A DNA stretch of 64,000 bases from Bodo saltans (taxonomy: Eukaryota; Euglenozoa; Kinetoplastea; Eubodonida; Bodonidae). Where the stretch lies: contig CYKH01001593.1 in assembly GCA_001460835.1 (NCBI GenBank), forward strand, positions 1-64,000. The letters are read 5' to 3'. Position 1 is the first letter of the stretch; each line of letters opens with the position of its first letter. The position numbers were made by a program, and so were the translations under genes. This document shows, in pieces, positions 37,355 to 47,149 of this stretch. The notes beneath the pieces are model-generated. The model saw nothing but the letters and a program-made list of their open reading frames with translations, searched no databases and was not told where the DNA came from.

Positions 37355-38449
37355 ATGTGGCGTGTTGGCTGGTTTTCATCCTGCTCTCGAGTTGTTGTGG
37401 CCTTCTCGGTCGGCTCTCACAGACGCAGCTCAAGTGAACGTCGCATCGATGTACCCTCGTCGCTCAGTCCTTCAACTGAGCCCCTTACACGCGCCGTGAC
37501 TGGATGGTTGAACAACGAACACAAGAAGAGTGGAAGTGTGTTTGCTGTACACCGAAAGGACCAGGAGCAGCTCGACAAGATGCAACGCTACATGGAGGAT
37601 GTGAGCGAACCAACGCAAGATAGCGGCAACGCACCGTTGCGTGGGCTCTTTCCGTTTACGTTCTCGGAGCAGGTGCGTCGTGATGTCGCTCGTCACGTTC
37701 GTGGACGGGAAATGAGTGGCAACTATTTTAGGACGTCACTTCTGTGCAACACTGGGACCACCGGGACTGGTAAAACAACGCTTTTGCAGCAGACGACCGT
37801 GGAGGCCGTGCGGATGTTGGGTCAGATGGTTGATGAACATGTCGAGGCTGCAGTGCACGTGGGCTCCACGCTACAGGAGACGAAGAGGGAAGGAGATGCA
37901 GAGCAACATCGGCGACGCCCGCTTGGGTTCTTCGTAACGTTCAACTCTCCTGCCGCCGACATCAACTGTGAAGAATATTACCTCACAGCAGCAACGTTTC
38001 CCGTCCTCACCGCGATCGCGCTGCGCGTTGTGTACTCTGTTGTTGTGGAGCCTTCGATCGACTATTGTGCGTTCGCAGCGAATATGACAAAGTACTTTAG
38101 TCTGGAGAGCGATCAAACAAGTTTTCACTGCATCGTCGATGCGCTGCGTGCTGCCTGGAAGTGGGAGGGCCCAATGTTTGTAGCGATCGATGAGCTCCAG
38201 AAATTGTTGAAAAACCTTTCTGTCCAGCAGCTCCATAATGGGCTGTCGAATGTTTGCAACGGTTTGTTGGATCATTCAAAAGACCTAATGGTGACTCCGA
38301 GGGTGCCGCACAAAGTCTTCTCTCACTACCTCGCTGTGTCCGTGTACACTGCGGCAGACGCTATGGATTTCTCAAGAATTTCAGGACGTCCGCTGATCGT
38401 TCAACTGGATCGATTGTTTCCCAATAACACTGAGACGGCTTCCACGTGA
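37355..38449 (+). CDS. P-loop NTPase of RHS/Crinkler type, probably truncated
   Basis: This 364-residue product has a Walker A motif at about residues 134-142 (GTTGTGKTTLL) and a Walker B at 275-280 (FVAIDE), in the spacing seen in kinetoplastid retrotransposon-hot-spot (RHS)/Crinkler-type NTPases. These are multigene families of nuclear NTPases in trypanosomes. A hydrophobic strand (FFVTFNS) and helices fit the ASCE ATPase core. The frame stops at 38449, but coding-like sequence of the same protein continues to 38999 in another frame, interrupted several times. The gene is therefore probably a decayed member of a family; assignment to RHS/Crinkler is moderate, P-loop ATPase firm. The ATG at 37355 follows a pyrimidine-rich leader (gctttttttgg, ttttactatttcc). 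Confidence 0.68.
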   Translation: MWRVGWFSSCSRVVVAFSVGSHRRSSSERRIDVPSSLSPSTEPLTRAVTGWLNNEHKKSGSVFAVHRKDQEQLDKMQRYMEDVSEPTQDSGNAPLRGLFPFTFSEQVRRDVARHVRGREMSGNYFRTSLLCNTGTTGTGKTTLLQQTTVEAVRMLGQMVDEHVEAAVHVGSTLQETKREGDAEQHRRRPLGFFVTFNSPAADINCEEYYLTAATFPVLTAIALRVVYSVVVEPSIDYCAFAANMTKYFSLESDQTSFHCIVDALRAAWKWEGPMFVAIDELQKLLKNLSVQQLHNGLSNVCNGLLDHSKDLMVTPRVPHKVFSHYLAVSVYTAADAMDFSRISGRPLIVQLDRLFPNNTETAST

Positions 38450-38999
38450 CATATTCACGAGTGCGTTCGCTTGCAATGCCACGTTAAATACGAAATCACT
38501 TATCAACAGTGCTGCTGTGTGAGACCAGGCCCTATTTACGCTGTTCGAGGTTGCCTTAAAGAGCAGACAAGTTGATCGTAGTGAAAAGCGCCTGACGGCG
38601 AACATAAATATGCCCGCGCTGAAGGAGATCTTGTCGAAGTAGTTTGGTCATATCACGTCGACACAGCTCTGCGGACGTGACTGATGACCCCAATGGCTGC
38701 TTGCCCTCGTTGTGGTCTTGTGGCCACGCGTTTGGGTTTTGGCATTTAGGGAATGGAAACGGAAAATAAAAGAAGCGTGCGATTCTACCATAAACCTCCG
38801 TCGTTGTTTTTTCAGCATTAAGGTGACGTCATCTACGTTTTGGGATTGCATTAATTTCTTGCTTGAAGCGCAGCCGCTTGCACCTAACCCCTCTGTGTAC
38901 TTTGGAAACCTGGACCTGCACACAGGAAAGCTGGACCACCAGGTGTTGGAGCAGACGCTGTACGACCACTTCGTACGCATGGGCCTGTCGACACTGTGA
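38450..38999 (+). pseudogene. Decayed C-terminal continuation of the upstream NTPase
   Basis: Downstream of 38449 the sequence still reads like protein in one other frame (IFTSAFACNATLNTKSLINS, then LFTLFEVALKSRQVDRSEKR, and later FLLEAQPLAPNPSVYFGNLD, LHTGKLDHQVLEQTLYDHFV). Several stops interrupt it, and a terminal stop lies at about 38997-38999. The pattern suggests a longer NTPase whose second half shifted frame and then decayed. It faces a minus-strand coding remnant tail-to-tail. Confidence 0.55.
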
Positions 39000-39033
39000 C
39001 GAGGTCGTTGTATGATCGGTTTGTTGGAGCGCG

Positions 39034-39690
39034 TCAATCGACGCGTTGACTGAGGGCGGCGAGAACAGTGGAAACGATGGGATCATCATTGACTTGATCT
39101 TCTTTCATGGAGTTCAGATACTTGCCTCGCAGCACTATTGTGCTTTGAATGGCTGCTGAAGCGCCGAGCAGAGTGGCTGCCGGAGCACCGCAGCCATCGA
39201 AGTACTCGATGGAGCGTGTCCATGTGATTGCATAGCCGCATGGACCTTGACTCGATCACCCAGTGGTGCCCAACTGTGGGACTGCTTAGCCAACTGGGAT
39301 TACGTGGCTGAGAACAACCAACGGGACAGACAAGGCAAGCGAAGATGTTTGGCGCAAAGGTTGTGCGTATACGCAGCTTGGCAGCGCAAATGACAAATGC
39401 TCTTGACATCCCTCTGACAGAGCTGTACGATCGACGCGCTCCGCGTAGCCAATAAAGTCATCCAGGGCGCTCTGTGGAAGTCCCTCAACTCCCTTCATCA
39501 ATGATCTTGGGGAGAAATAGGTTGGCCACCTTCATGCGGCGAACGCCAACGTTGACCAGCGGCACCAATGGTAGTGGACCATTCGCATGATCATCGAGGT
39601 GAATGGCTCCTCGTTTTGGGACTCAAATGTGAGCATAAGTGAGTTGTCTGCGCATTGGATGGAAATGACTGCGCACTGGATGGAAACTCT
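39034..39690 (-). pseudogene. Minus-strand coding remnant, unidentified protein
   Basis: On the minus strand, protein-like segments occur in order, in different frames: LMLTFESQNEEPFT; HLDDHANGPLPLVPLVNVG and VRRMKVANLFLPKIIDEG; VEGLPQSALDDFIGYAERVD and RTALSEGCQEHLSF; and finally GPCGYAITWTRSIEYFDGCG, APAATLLGASAAIQSTIVLR and GKYLNSMKEDQVNDDPIVST, closing at a stop at 39034-39036. The composition and codon pattern are like real coding sequence, with at least three frame changes. I do not recognise the family. It is the only convincing minus-strand coding material seen and it converges on the + strand NTPase relic, so the block may be a rearrangement or an inserted fragment. Confidence 0.5.
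39648..39689. repeat. Short tandem duplication (21 bp x2)
   Basis: The 21-base unit ctgcgcattggatggaaatga is followed by ctgcgcactggatggaaactc, giving two adjacent copies with about three differences. It lies at the upstream edge of the minus-strand remnant and has no obvious function. Confidence 0.6.
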
Positions 39691-39805
39691 CTAGTGCTTG
39701 GTTCTGATAACACCAAAGTTGGGTGAAAAACAGGGAGAAAGATCAAAGACGACCAATTTTATGCGACAACTTTTTATCACTGACGTAATTAACGTTTCTC
39801 GACAT

Positions 39806-39819
39806 GTTTTTCATTTTAG
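39806..39819 (+). promoter_or_regulatory. Predicted trans-splice acceptor
   Basis: The run gttttTCATTTTAG is an almost textbook pyrimidine tract plus AG (AG at 39818-39819), 31 bases ahead of the ATG at 39850. It suggests the damaged kinase gene downstream still has, or recently had, a usable acceptor. Confidence 0.6.
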
Positions 39820-39849
39820 AATTCGTGAGGTGCCATCGTACCACCAAGT

Positions 39850-41065
39850 ATGTCGGCCAACGGTCCTCCTAGTTTTAGGTTTCACTACTTAACCGATTAT
39901 TCCATTCCGCAGTACGTTGCTGAGGGTGGCAATGCTTCTGTCTGGAGAGCCTCTCGGCCCCACCCTAACAAGCCGGGTGAGCTGCAAGCGGTTGCCATCA
40001 AAGTCATTCGTGATATTGACAGCGTGGAGCGCCACCTGTCTATTCGAGGAGTATTTATGCGGCGACTATTTCGTGAAATCTCTCTCATGGCACACTTCGC
40101 ACAAGTCGAGGGCTTTGTGCACATCCTCGATATGTACATGACAGACGTCAGCAAAGATGTAGCAACGAACCAAGCGATGAAGCCACGAAGAGATCTGTAC
40201 ATTGTTATGCCGTTTATTGATCGGTCTCTAAAAGACCTCATCCAGCTGCCTCTCTTCAAGGGCGGGTTCTCGGAGGGAATGACGCGGTCGTTTGCGAAGC
40301 AGCTGCTCATGGCGCTGGCATGCATGGAGAAGTCGAACTGCATTCATCGAGACTTGACGTTAGCGAACGTGCTGGTGGGCGGAGACCACCCCAACTACAA
40401 GGACTTTGGGTTATCTCGGGCCTACTTCGACTCCAACGTTGACATCACCAACGTGGACCTCGTGACTCTCCCATACCGCCCTCCTGAGCTCACGTTGAGA
40501 AGCCAAGACCTGCTTGCCCCGCTCACAGGACCCAAGCTCCTCGGCAACAAAATTGATATTTGGTCACTTGGCATTATTCTTGTGGAATGCCTCATAGGAA
40601 AAGCTCTCCTCGATGATGTGAAGGACGATGTCACGCTCCTCAAAGCAATTGTGGAGCGAGTGGATCGTCCCACTGAACTCAACGATAGAGTCAAGGCGAT
40701 GCTGACGGAGGCGGGTTTCAATATCGTTCAATATCGTACGTAATAAATGTGCGAGCAGTGTCGTACTCGACATCGCTGACACCATCAAAGCATCGAAGCC
40801 AGCAGTATCGCAGGAGTGCGTCGACGTGATCAAAAGCATGCTGCGTTTTCATCCAGACGATCGTAAGTTAGCGACGGAACTCCTTACCATGGAGTGGCTC
40901 AGTGGCAGCAGCGAGGCGCCGCCATCGCAAAGCCCCCGAGATAATCTACGCGGGGTGGAGGAGATGTCGTACGAGGAGATGCTCCATAGTATTCACATCA
41001 TGTGTGGCACTAGTATCCCAGAGCACTGCTTTGAGCTTCCGTACAGCGGCACGCAGCATCGCTAA
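39850..41065 (+). pseudogene. CMGC/MAPK-like protein kinase with frameshift
   Basis: Residues 1-297 (39850-40743) form most of a Ser/Thr kinase: a Gly-rich loop (AEGGNASVW), the lysine in VAIKVI (K51), HRDLTLANVLV (H166-D168), DFG at 185-187 and a CMGC-like TLPYRPPEL. The frame ends at 40741-40743, and the continuation in the +1 frame runs 40742-41065 (CASSVVLDIADTIKASKPAV, then VIKSMLRFHPDDRKL, the expected kinase C-lobe end). A single-base indel near 40740 would explain this. Just before DFG the chain is about two residues shorter than usual (NYKDFG where kinases have NYKLCDFG-like sequence). It may be a recent pseudogene or a sequencing error. Confidence 0.72.
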
Positions 41066-41323
41066 CACACACACAGATCGGCACGAAAGGGATCTCCTGT
41101 TTTCTTTTCCTGTTGTTTGTTTTGTCGCTTTGTCTTCCATGAGAGATGTGCACGTGTAGTGGGCTCGTTTTTATTTCTCGCCTTGTGTGGCTTGTGCCGA
41201 CGTCGTTCCAAAGAAAATATAAAATGGAATTGCTTCAAAACTTTTTGCTGTGTTGTTTCCACCCTTGGATCTTACTTGTTTTTCTTTTTGGAATGAAGTA
41301 TCATCGAACGATATCGATTTGGC

Positions 41324-44300
41324 ATGGCCGCGACTCTACCGCCTCGGTCCAGCTCCCTGCGTGAAGCTCCTCGACAAAGCGGTCAGGATGACCGAAGCTC
41401 TCCGCAAAGTCAAACACGAGCACGCTGGAAGTCTGTAAGCCATTCTGTACAACAGCAATCAGCAGCTCGAAGCCCCGAGCGCAGGCGAAATCAATTGTCG
41501 CCGGATGGTCGCCGCAGTGCGCCCTCCGATGTAGAATTTGGCCGCCGTCAAAGCCGCCAAACACCTGTTCAGGACGGCAGTGCTGGAGGAGAGCGTAGAT
41601 CATCCCCTAGCCTTGACATGAGCAGGAGCAGAGCATCCCCAGCACTCGGCCTCGATCGTGCCATTAGCGTCGGTAGTCGAGGCAGCGGCGGCGACACTCC
41701 ACAGAACTTTACGTTAAAGAGGACCATGACCCGTGTGTTTGGTGGTGCCACACCTCCCGGCAACATGGGTCTCGAGACATCGTCCCAAAGAAGTGGTAAC
41801 CACATGATGTTCTCGCATCAGTTAGGCACAAAGATTTCCCGATCCATCGTCAAACCGAAGCGCATGATCGGCGAGGAGGACCGCGTCTGTTTGGACTTGA
41901 TCAAATGCTGCTCCATGATGGAGGGGAAGTGGAACGTGACGGCACACGCGACTCTCAACGGCGCGGCGCAGTCCATCTTGCAAACGTCGTTGGATGTACT
42001 ACGCAAGCCTGAGGCATGGCAGTCGTGGTGGAACAGCCTCACAGAATCTGCTAAAGGATTGGAGGAGATTGCCCACCGGCTGTACTTGGAGAACAGCAGC
42101 GAACGTATGAGTGACTACGACAACGATCCAATGCACCCCGTCGGCACGTCGCGGCTCCACGAGCGGACTCAGACGATGCTGCATGTGTGGCAGAGCCCAG
42201 AAAGCGCAAAGCTTTTTGCCCAAGGGTGGACTCGCGCGTGGCAAGCCCTCTTGGAGCATCGCATCGAGGGCATCTTTGTCCCTTTCACTGTCCTGTTCTG
42301 CATTGAGGGGCGGTATGTGTCGGTGACAGCACTCCCTCCCCTCCTGGTCAAAGAGAGTCCTCCGGTGCTACTCCCTGGAAGCCAAGCGGCCAACTCCTCT
42401 CTTATCACTACCAGCATCGAACACTTGATGCAAGCCCTGAAACTTCCTGAAGATGTCAAAGGTCTGGTCGTTGCACCTGGATTCGATGGCCGCCACTATG
42501 TTGTGTCACTTAAGGAGCTCATCGTCCGACGACTTCCTCCTCCGTTTGAGGATAGCGTCATCCGCACGGAAGCGCTGCACTTGTGCATGCGCGAAAATGC
42601 TCTCTCTCAGTCTGACAAATATGTTCTGCGCACCCTTGTTCCCGCCGCGGTGGAGGACCTTGCCAAAGCTATCTTACGTCGTCGGCAAGATGACCGCAGC
42701 ATTGCAGACCTCACCAAGGACGGGCTGCTTCGGATGGTCCTTCATTCCAACGGCGTTAACATGACACTCCTTCACCACGTCTCCCTCTGCGCCCAGCATC
42801 GGTTCTTAGAAACCCAAGAGAATGCATACCGCACCATCATCGATTTGAGCTACACGGAAATGGTTGGGCGTGTACTGAAGCAGTTTGTACGAGTCGATAT
42901 GATGTACCACGCTAACGAAGGCCGGGACTCCCATGAAGACCGCCTCGACGTGGTGAACCGCTTCGCCCACTTGTTCGTGTCGAAGGACGTTCCTTTTTGG
43001 CTGGATTTTGTTCTGCCTGCTGTGCGACACAAGTTTAAGGCCCCAGATACCTTCGAGCTCTCCCACGACCAGGTGCATATTCCTACCGTTTTGCGCATCT
43101 GCTCCGCACGTGTTGGTGTGGAGTACGTGCAGCAGCTCCAGAGGTTCGACAAGTTTACCTTCATTTCTGGCATGTGGCTCCTGTGTTGCAAAGCCCCGGA
43201 TTGGTTGGCCACGGAGTCTCCCCGTACTGCAGAGCAGATCAAGGAACAAGTCATGAGCCTCTGGAAGGAGACGGAGCCGATTGAAAACCCCAAGATGAAG
43301 CGTGTCTTCCGTGCGCGTGCCTTCCTTTCCAGCGTGATGCTCAACACTGCCACCCTCGTGGCCAAGGAGGAGTTCGATAAGCTGACGCAGTTTGCAGAGA
43401 CGCAAGGGGCAACGATGGAAACGCGCATTGAAGATATCCGCCTCACGTCGTTGATGTTAGACATGCGCATGGAGCCGGCAGAGAAACGGAAATTGGTAGA
43501 ACGGTACGTCAAGAAGGTCAGCAAGTTTCCCAGCGGTAACTTCGGACTTGACGGCGCGCTGATTACGGCCAAGTACATTCAAGCGGTGAACACACTCAAG
43601 GCATTAGGGGACGTGCCCCCACTGGAGCTGATCGAGGCGGCCCTCCGTCAATTCGACAGCATCCCAGGAATGAATTTTCCTTTCAGCGTTGTCCACGCCC
43701 AAGCATTGGTGGCTGCGGAGCAAGCACTCCCTGGCATCCCAGAGAACATGGTCCCCATCTACCACAAAGTCGTCGCAGAGGCAAAGCGTATTATCGGTGA
43801 GCTGCACGGACCGGTGCAGCTAGCAAAGTACATGCACCGCGCCACTTGGGCGATGATCGACTGCCCCATTGTAGAGAGCCACCCAGGAAGCGCGCTGCTG
43901 GGTGCCGAAGCATTCCGAGCTCACGTGGCGGCGTATGGCATGGAGGACAATAGAGTGGCTCAGATTGTGTACCTTGCTGGACTACTCCTAGCCCGTCATG
44001 TGTCGACACGCATCCCTGAGGCGTCCCAAATCCGGGACTCCCTACGGAAGATATCAGAGAGCATGCGTGTGGTGGCCGCACCAAATCAAATCGCCGTCAG
44101 TCGTGCAGGTATTTCCTTGACGATATTGCAACGCTCTGAGATTCTCCTGCGACGGCTCGCTCAAGCGGAGGACTTGGCTCCGGCAGGTTCTGCGGTGATG
44201 GAGTTCCTCAAGAGGTTCGGCACGCCATTGTTCGGGTCGTTGTTTATTCAGCGTGTTGGTCGTGGGTTCGAAGACCGCCGGTGGATGGACTGGCTACGCC

Positions 44301-45520
44301 GTGACACGAGAACTCAAATGCTTCAACGCGTCGGCAGGGGCCTGCTCCACCGCAGGTTCCGCATGCACGCCATGTACAAGAAGAAGATTATGAAGCTCCG
44401 AACTATTTTGAACAAATTCGTGCAGCGCACCGGCCGCGGCTTTCTCCTTCGCAAAGAGATGTACAGGGTCCACCTGTTGAGGAGCGTGATGGAGGGTGCC
44501 CTTGTACGTGTCCGCCTCTGCCGTCGCCAATGCTTCCTTCATAAACTACAACGTATTGGGCGTGGTTACCTTGGCAGACTACTGATTGCGGCCCCTTATC
44601 AAGAAGAGGTCATGCGCCGCACGGAGATGGAACGACAGCGACGCTTGCAAGAAGAACGTGACCGACTCTCAGCCGCCGCTGAGCGATGCCGCCAACGTAT
44701 GCTGGAGGTGCAGCGCAAGTTGCTCGAGGCGGCGTGGGATCGTGTTCGTGTGTGCATGTCCGATGAGGCTAGGTACCGAGAATTTCTTCTGTTGGAGTCG
44801 TACAAAGAGTTTCAAGCAATTGCTCGTGCGTCACAAAAAGATCTGGTGCATCGGGAGGAGATCCAAGCACGCCGGAAAGACGTCTTCGCTTTGGAGATCA
44901 GAGCCCGTGAAGACGAGGACAAACGGCTGGCGGCACTCAAAAAGAAGCCTGATCTGCTCCAGCTGCGTCGCAAGCTTCTCCTGGCGTCGCCCATCGCCCC
45001 TTTTGTTCAGCAACGATCAGACAGTCCGTTGCACTTTGGGCGTGCCTCCCCGTGGGAGAGCGCCGCGCAACGAGCGGAGTCCCAGTCGAGCTACTACAAA
45101 TCTCCCTTAGCTACGTTGGACATGGAGCAGCAGTATCAGCGCAGAATGATTCAGCGACAATATATCGACGGCATGGAGGTGCTGCTGATGTGGGGGTTAC
45201 ACTGCCGCATTCAATTATCACGTCACGCCCAGCGACGTAAGACGTCCTTCTTAGCGGAGCTCGAGCGCCGCAGTGCGGGTGCTATGTACAACGACGACAG
45301 CATCATCGCAGAGAAACAACTGATGCTGGAACGAGCTGCCATCCGGATTCAATGTGCGTGGCGAAGCAATGTTGCTAGATTCGAGCGACGCTACCGCATC
45401 CTGCACCGTCAAACACAGAGGGACCACTTGTACAAGAAATACGTAGAAGACGGGGATGAGGGACGACTTGTCCTTGCGCCGAGCTTGTATGAAACGCTAC
45501 GCGTGGCTGGACGAAGATGA
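41324..45520 (+). CDS. Large protein with repeated IQ motifs
   Basis: The first ~150 residues of this 1398-residue protein are Ser/Arg-rich and probably disordered. The central ~800 residues are helical without recognised domains. From about 970 to 1090, four IQ calmodulin-binding motifs (IQxxxRGxxxR type) occur at 20-45-residue spacing: FIQRVGRGFEDRR, MLQRVGRGLLHRR, FVQRTGRGFLLRK and KLQRIGRGYLGRL. A fifth sits near 1340 (AAIRIQCAWRSNVARF). A highly charged coiled coil (about 1095-1235) lies between. Such arrays bind calmodulin or centrin-like light chains, so an axonemal, basal-body or myosin-like scaffold is possible, but no motor domain is seen. The ATG at 41324 fits the first long open frame. 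Confidence 0.75.
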   Translation: MAATLPPRSSSLREAPRQSGQDDRSSPQSQTRARWKSVSHSVQQQSAARSPERRRNQLSPDGRRSAPSDVEFGRRQSRQTPVQDGSAGGERRSSPSLDMSRSRASPALGLDRAISVGSRGSGGDTPQNFTLKRTMTRVFGGATPPGNMGLETSSQRSGNHMMFSHQLGTKISRSIVKPKRMIGEEDRVCLDLIKCCSMMEGKWNVTAHATLNGAAQSILQTSLDVLRKPEAWQSWWNSLTESAKGLEEIAHRLYLENSSERMSDYDNDPMHPVGTSRLHERTQTMLHVWQSPESAKLFAQGWTRAWQALLEHRIEGIFVPFTVLFCIEGRYVSVTALPPLLVKESPPVLLPGSQAANSSLITTSIEHLMQALKLPEDVKGLVVAPGFDGRHYVVSLKELIVRRLPPPFEDSVIRTEALHLCMRENALSQSDKYVLRTLVPAAVEDLAKAILRRRQDDRSIADLTKDGLLRMVLHSNGVNMTLLHHVSLCAQHRFLETQENAYRTIIDLSYTEMVGRVLKQFVRVDMMYHANEGRDSHEDRLDVVNRFAHLFVSKDVPFWLDFVLPAVRHKFKAPDTFELSHDQVHIPTVLRICSARVGVEYVQQLQRFDKFTFISGMWLLCCKAPDWLATESPRTAEQIKEQVMSLWKETEPIENPKMKRVFRARAFLSSVMLNTATLVAKEEFDKLTQFAETQGATMETRIEDIRLTSLMLDMRMEPAEKRKLVERYVKKVSKFPSGNFGLDGALITAKYIQAVNTLKALGDVPPLELIEAALRQFDSIPGMNFPFSVVHAQALVAAEQALPGIPENMVPIYHKVVAEAKRIIGELHGPVQLAKYMHRATWAMIDCPIVESHPGSALLGAEAFRAHVAAYGMEDNRVAQIVYLAGLLLARHVSTRIPEASQIRDSLRKISESMRVVAAPNQIAVSRAGISLTILQRSEILLRRLAQAEDLAPAGSAVMEFLKRFGTPLFGSLFIQRVGRGFEDRRWMDWLRRDTRTQMLQRVGRGLLHRRFRMHAMYKKKIMKLRTILNKFVQRTGRGFLLRKEMYRVHLLRSVMEGALVRVRLCRRQCFLHKLQRIGRGYLGRLLIAAPYQEEVMRRTEMERQRRLQEERDRLSAAAERCRQRMLEVQRKLLEAAWDRVRVCMSDEARYREFLLLESYKEFQAIARASQKDLVHREEIQARRKDVFALEIRAREDEDKRLAALKKKPDLLQLRRKLLLASPIAPFVQQRSDSPLHFGRASPWESAAQRAESQSSYYKSPLATLDMEQQYQRRMIQRQYIDGMEVLLMWGLHCRIQLSRHAQRRKTSFLAELERRSAGAMYNDDSIIAEKQLMLERAAIRIQCAWRSNVARFERRYRILHRQTQRDHLYKKYVEDGDEGRLVLAPSLYETLRVAGRR

Positions 45521-45965
45521 CACAACACACAACGGTGCCACAACACTTGATTGCTGTAGAATAGCGATCGGTTTTCCAACTCCATCGCCAATACGTTGGA
45601 CACTTCTCCTTCCTGCACTCTGCTCCCCACTTCTTACTCCCCCCGCCCCCCATCACTCGCGCAATATTAAAGCGATCTCCAAAATTCTTCCAATGTCAAA
45701 GGAGTGCGCAAAGTTAAAAGAACCATTGATTGAACCACAAAAAGAGTCGTGTGAACAGTACGTTGTGTGAGAGTGTGTACATAGCGTGTGGGACTGTTTC
45801 GAACGTATGTCCCGCACTGAACCCGTTACCTGTAGCTGTAAACATCATCAATGCACTCACTTTCTTTGTTGCTCAATGCTTTTCAAAAACATGATGCTCC
45901 AATTTTGTGTGCCGTTGATAGACAAAACACCTCACACACCCGTACACACACTTACACAGCACAAG
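45521..45965. other. Intergenic region, nothing recognised
   Basis: This 445-base spacer between the IQ-motif gene and the tandem array contains short C/T-rich runs (for example ttctccttcctgcactctgctccccac) and a CA-rich stretch (acacctcacacacccgtacacacacttacacag) ahead of the ATG at 45966. I see no RNA gene, repeat family or credible short ORF. Confidence 0.5.
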
Positions 45966-46346
45966 ATGAGCGCCGCTTCTATGCTGAATGCCCTTAAGGA
46001 GATTGCGACCATATTGAGAGCCAAAGGAACGCCAAACGAAGCACTGTGGGCATCGAGTGGCTTAACGCCTCCTTCACGTTTGAAAGATGTGGAGCACGCA
46101 ATCGTTGCCCTGCGGAAAACGTTTTCCGTTGAGGCGAAATTGAAGATTGCAGAAGAGGAATTTGCAGCCGCTGAATTGGCTGGGGTGACAGTCGAGGAAT
46201 TTCGCGAACGAGAAAAAAAAGCTCGTCTACGCGGCACCGCCAAGACAGGCCCAATTGAACGTCGACGAAGGGAAGGTCGTGATTTGAAATTGACAGTCCA
46301 CAAGCTTGCTCAAGGTGATTTTGATCTCAAGACGGACTACGTTTGA
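45966..46346 (+). CDS. Small charged helical protein, array copy 1
   Basis: This 126-residue product is the first of four tandem relatives. It starts MSAASMLNALKEIATILRAK, followed by a loop and a long Glu/Lys/Arg-rich helix that ends KLAQGDFDLKTDYV. No known domain is present; it is probably an all-helical, possibly coiled-coil protein. It differs from copy 4 at many positions but keeps the same layout. About 50 bases after its stop lies a hairpin (46396-46423) that recurs after copies 2 and 3. Confidence 0.72.
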   Translation: MSAASMLNALKEIATILRAKGTPNEALWASSGLTPPSRLKDVEHAIVALRKTFSVEAKLKIAEEEFAAAELAGVTVEEFREREKKARLRGTAKTGPIERRRREGRDLKLTVHKLAQGDFDLKTDYV

Positions 46347-46395
46347 TTGTATTCTTTCTCCTTTATGATGTTTGTTGCTGCTTCTCCTATCGGCA

Positions 46396-46423
46396 AGTTG
46401 ACTCACCTTTGCAATAGTCAACT
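46396..46423 (+). promoter_or_regulatory. Recurrent 3' UTR hairpin, copy 1
   Basis: AGTTGACT (46396-46403) and AGTCAACT (46416-46423) form a perfect 8-bp stem with a 12-nt loop. The same 33-base block (from 46392) recurs exactly at 47099-47131, and a shorter-stem version lies at 47404-47424. Each lies about 40-60 bases after an array copy's stop. It could be a 3' UTR RNA element or simply part of the duplicated unit. Confidence 0.6.
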
Positions 46424-46569
46424 GCTACACATGCGTGTGAATCAAAATTGTCTCAACTCACATGGATTGTGCGTCACTGCATCACTGCACATTCTCTGCG
46501 AAGTCACGTCTTTCCTTGCTCATTTCGGAAAACAGAAGATTTTCATAGCAGTTCACCGCCGCCGCAGCC

Positions 46570-47062
46570 ATGAGCCAAGAAGCGAAAATGGCTGCCCTCA
46601 AGGAGCTTGCTACCATCTTGAAGGACAAGGGTACGCCGCATGAGGAACTGTTGGCACTGAGCGGCTTCCGTTACGTCTGAAAGACGTGGAGCACGCAATC
46701 GTTGCGCTGCGGAAGGCATTCTCTGCTGACGCGAAACGACGGGTCGCAGCGGAGGAGGGTGCAGTCGCCTCAGCGGCTGGAGTTACCGTCTATGAGTTGC
46801 GCGAGCAAGAAAAGGAAGCTCGTCGACGCCGCGCCGCTTCGCGAGCTACGATGGAGGAGTCCCTCCGTGCACGAGACACGATGGCCCGCCAACGCGGCGC
46901 CAGGTCTGGAGTTACATTCAAGGTGTTCCGCACACCGGACAAGAAGCCCGTGCACGCGGCATTGTGAAGACTGTTCGTGCTGAGCGGCGACGAAGCGTGG
47001 GTCGCGACGAAAAATTGAGAGTCCACGCGTTTGCTCAAGTTGATGTTGGTGCCTGTGTTTGA
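46570..47062 (+). pseudogene. Array copy 2, broken
   Basis: The N-terminus (MSQEAKMAALKELATILKDK) is whole for 36 residues and ends at a stop at 46678-46680. The matching continuation (LRLKDVEHAIVALRKAF) runs in another frame to 46967. A final segment (AERRRSVGRDEKLRVHAFAQ) resembling the C-terminus of copy 1 follows in a third frame, ending at 47060-47062. Copy 2 thus has at least two frame changes and an added Arg-rich stretch in its second half. Confidence 0.7.
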
Positions 47063-47102
47063 TTTTTTTCTTATTCTACTACTATTTTTGCGTCTGGCGG
47101 CA

Positions 47103-47130
47103 AGTTGACTCACCTTTGCAATAGTCAACT
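47103..47130 (+). promoter_or_regulatory. Recurrent 3' UTR hairpin, copy 2
   Basis: This is identical in sequence to the element at 46396-46423 and lies about 40 bases after the end of array copy 2. Its survival without change beside a decayed coding copy means either recent duplication or selection on the element itself. Confidence 0.6.
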
Positions 47131-47149
47131 GCGGCGACGTGTCCGAATA

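Noticed and set aside
39086-39409. Minus-strand 107-residue frame considered as a transposase (a WAPLGDRVK-like phrase resembled Tc1/mariner)
   Set aside because: The phrase is short, in a different frame from the clear coding segments, and no DDE triad or terminal repeats are visible.
45521-45770. Short frame after the IQ-motif gene
   Set aside because: Composition matches a spacer rather than coding sequence; no domain or relatives visible.
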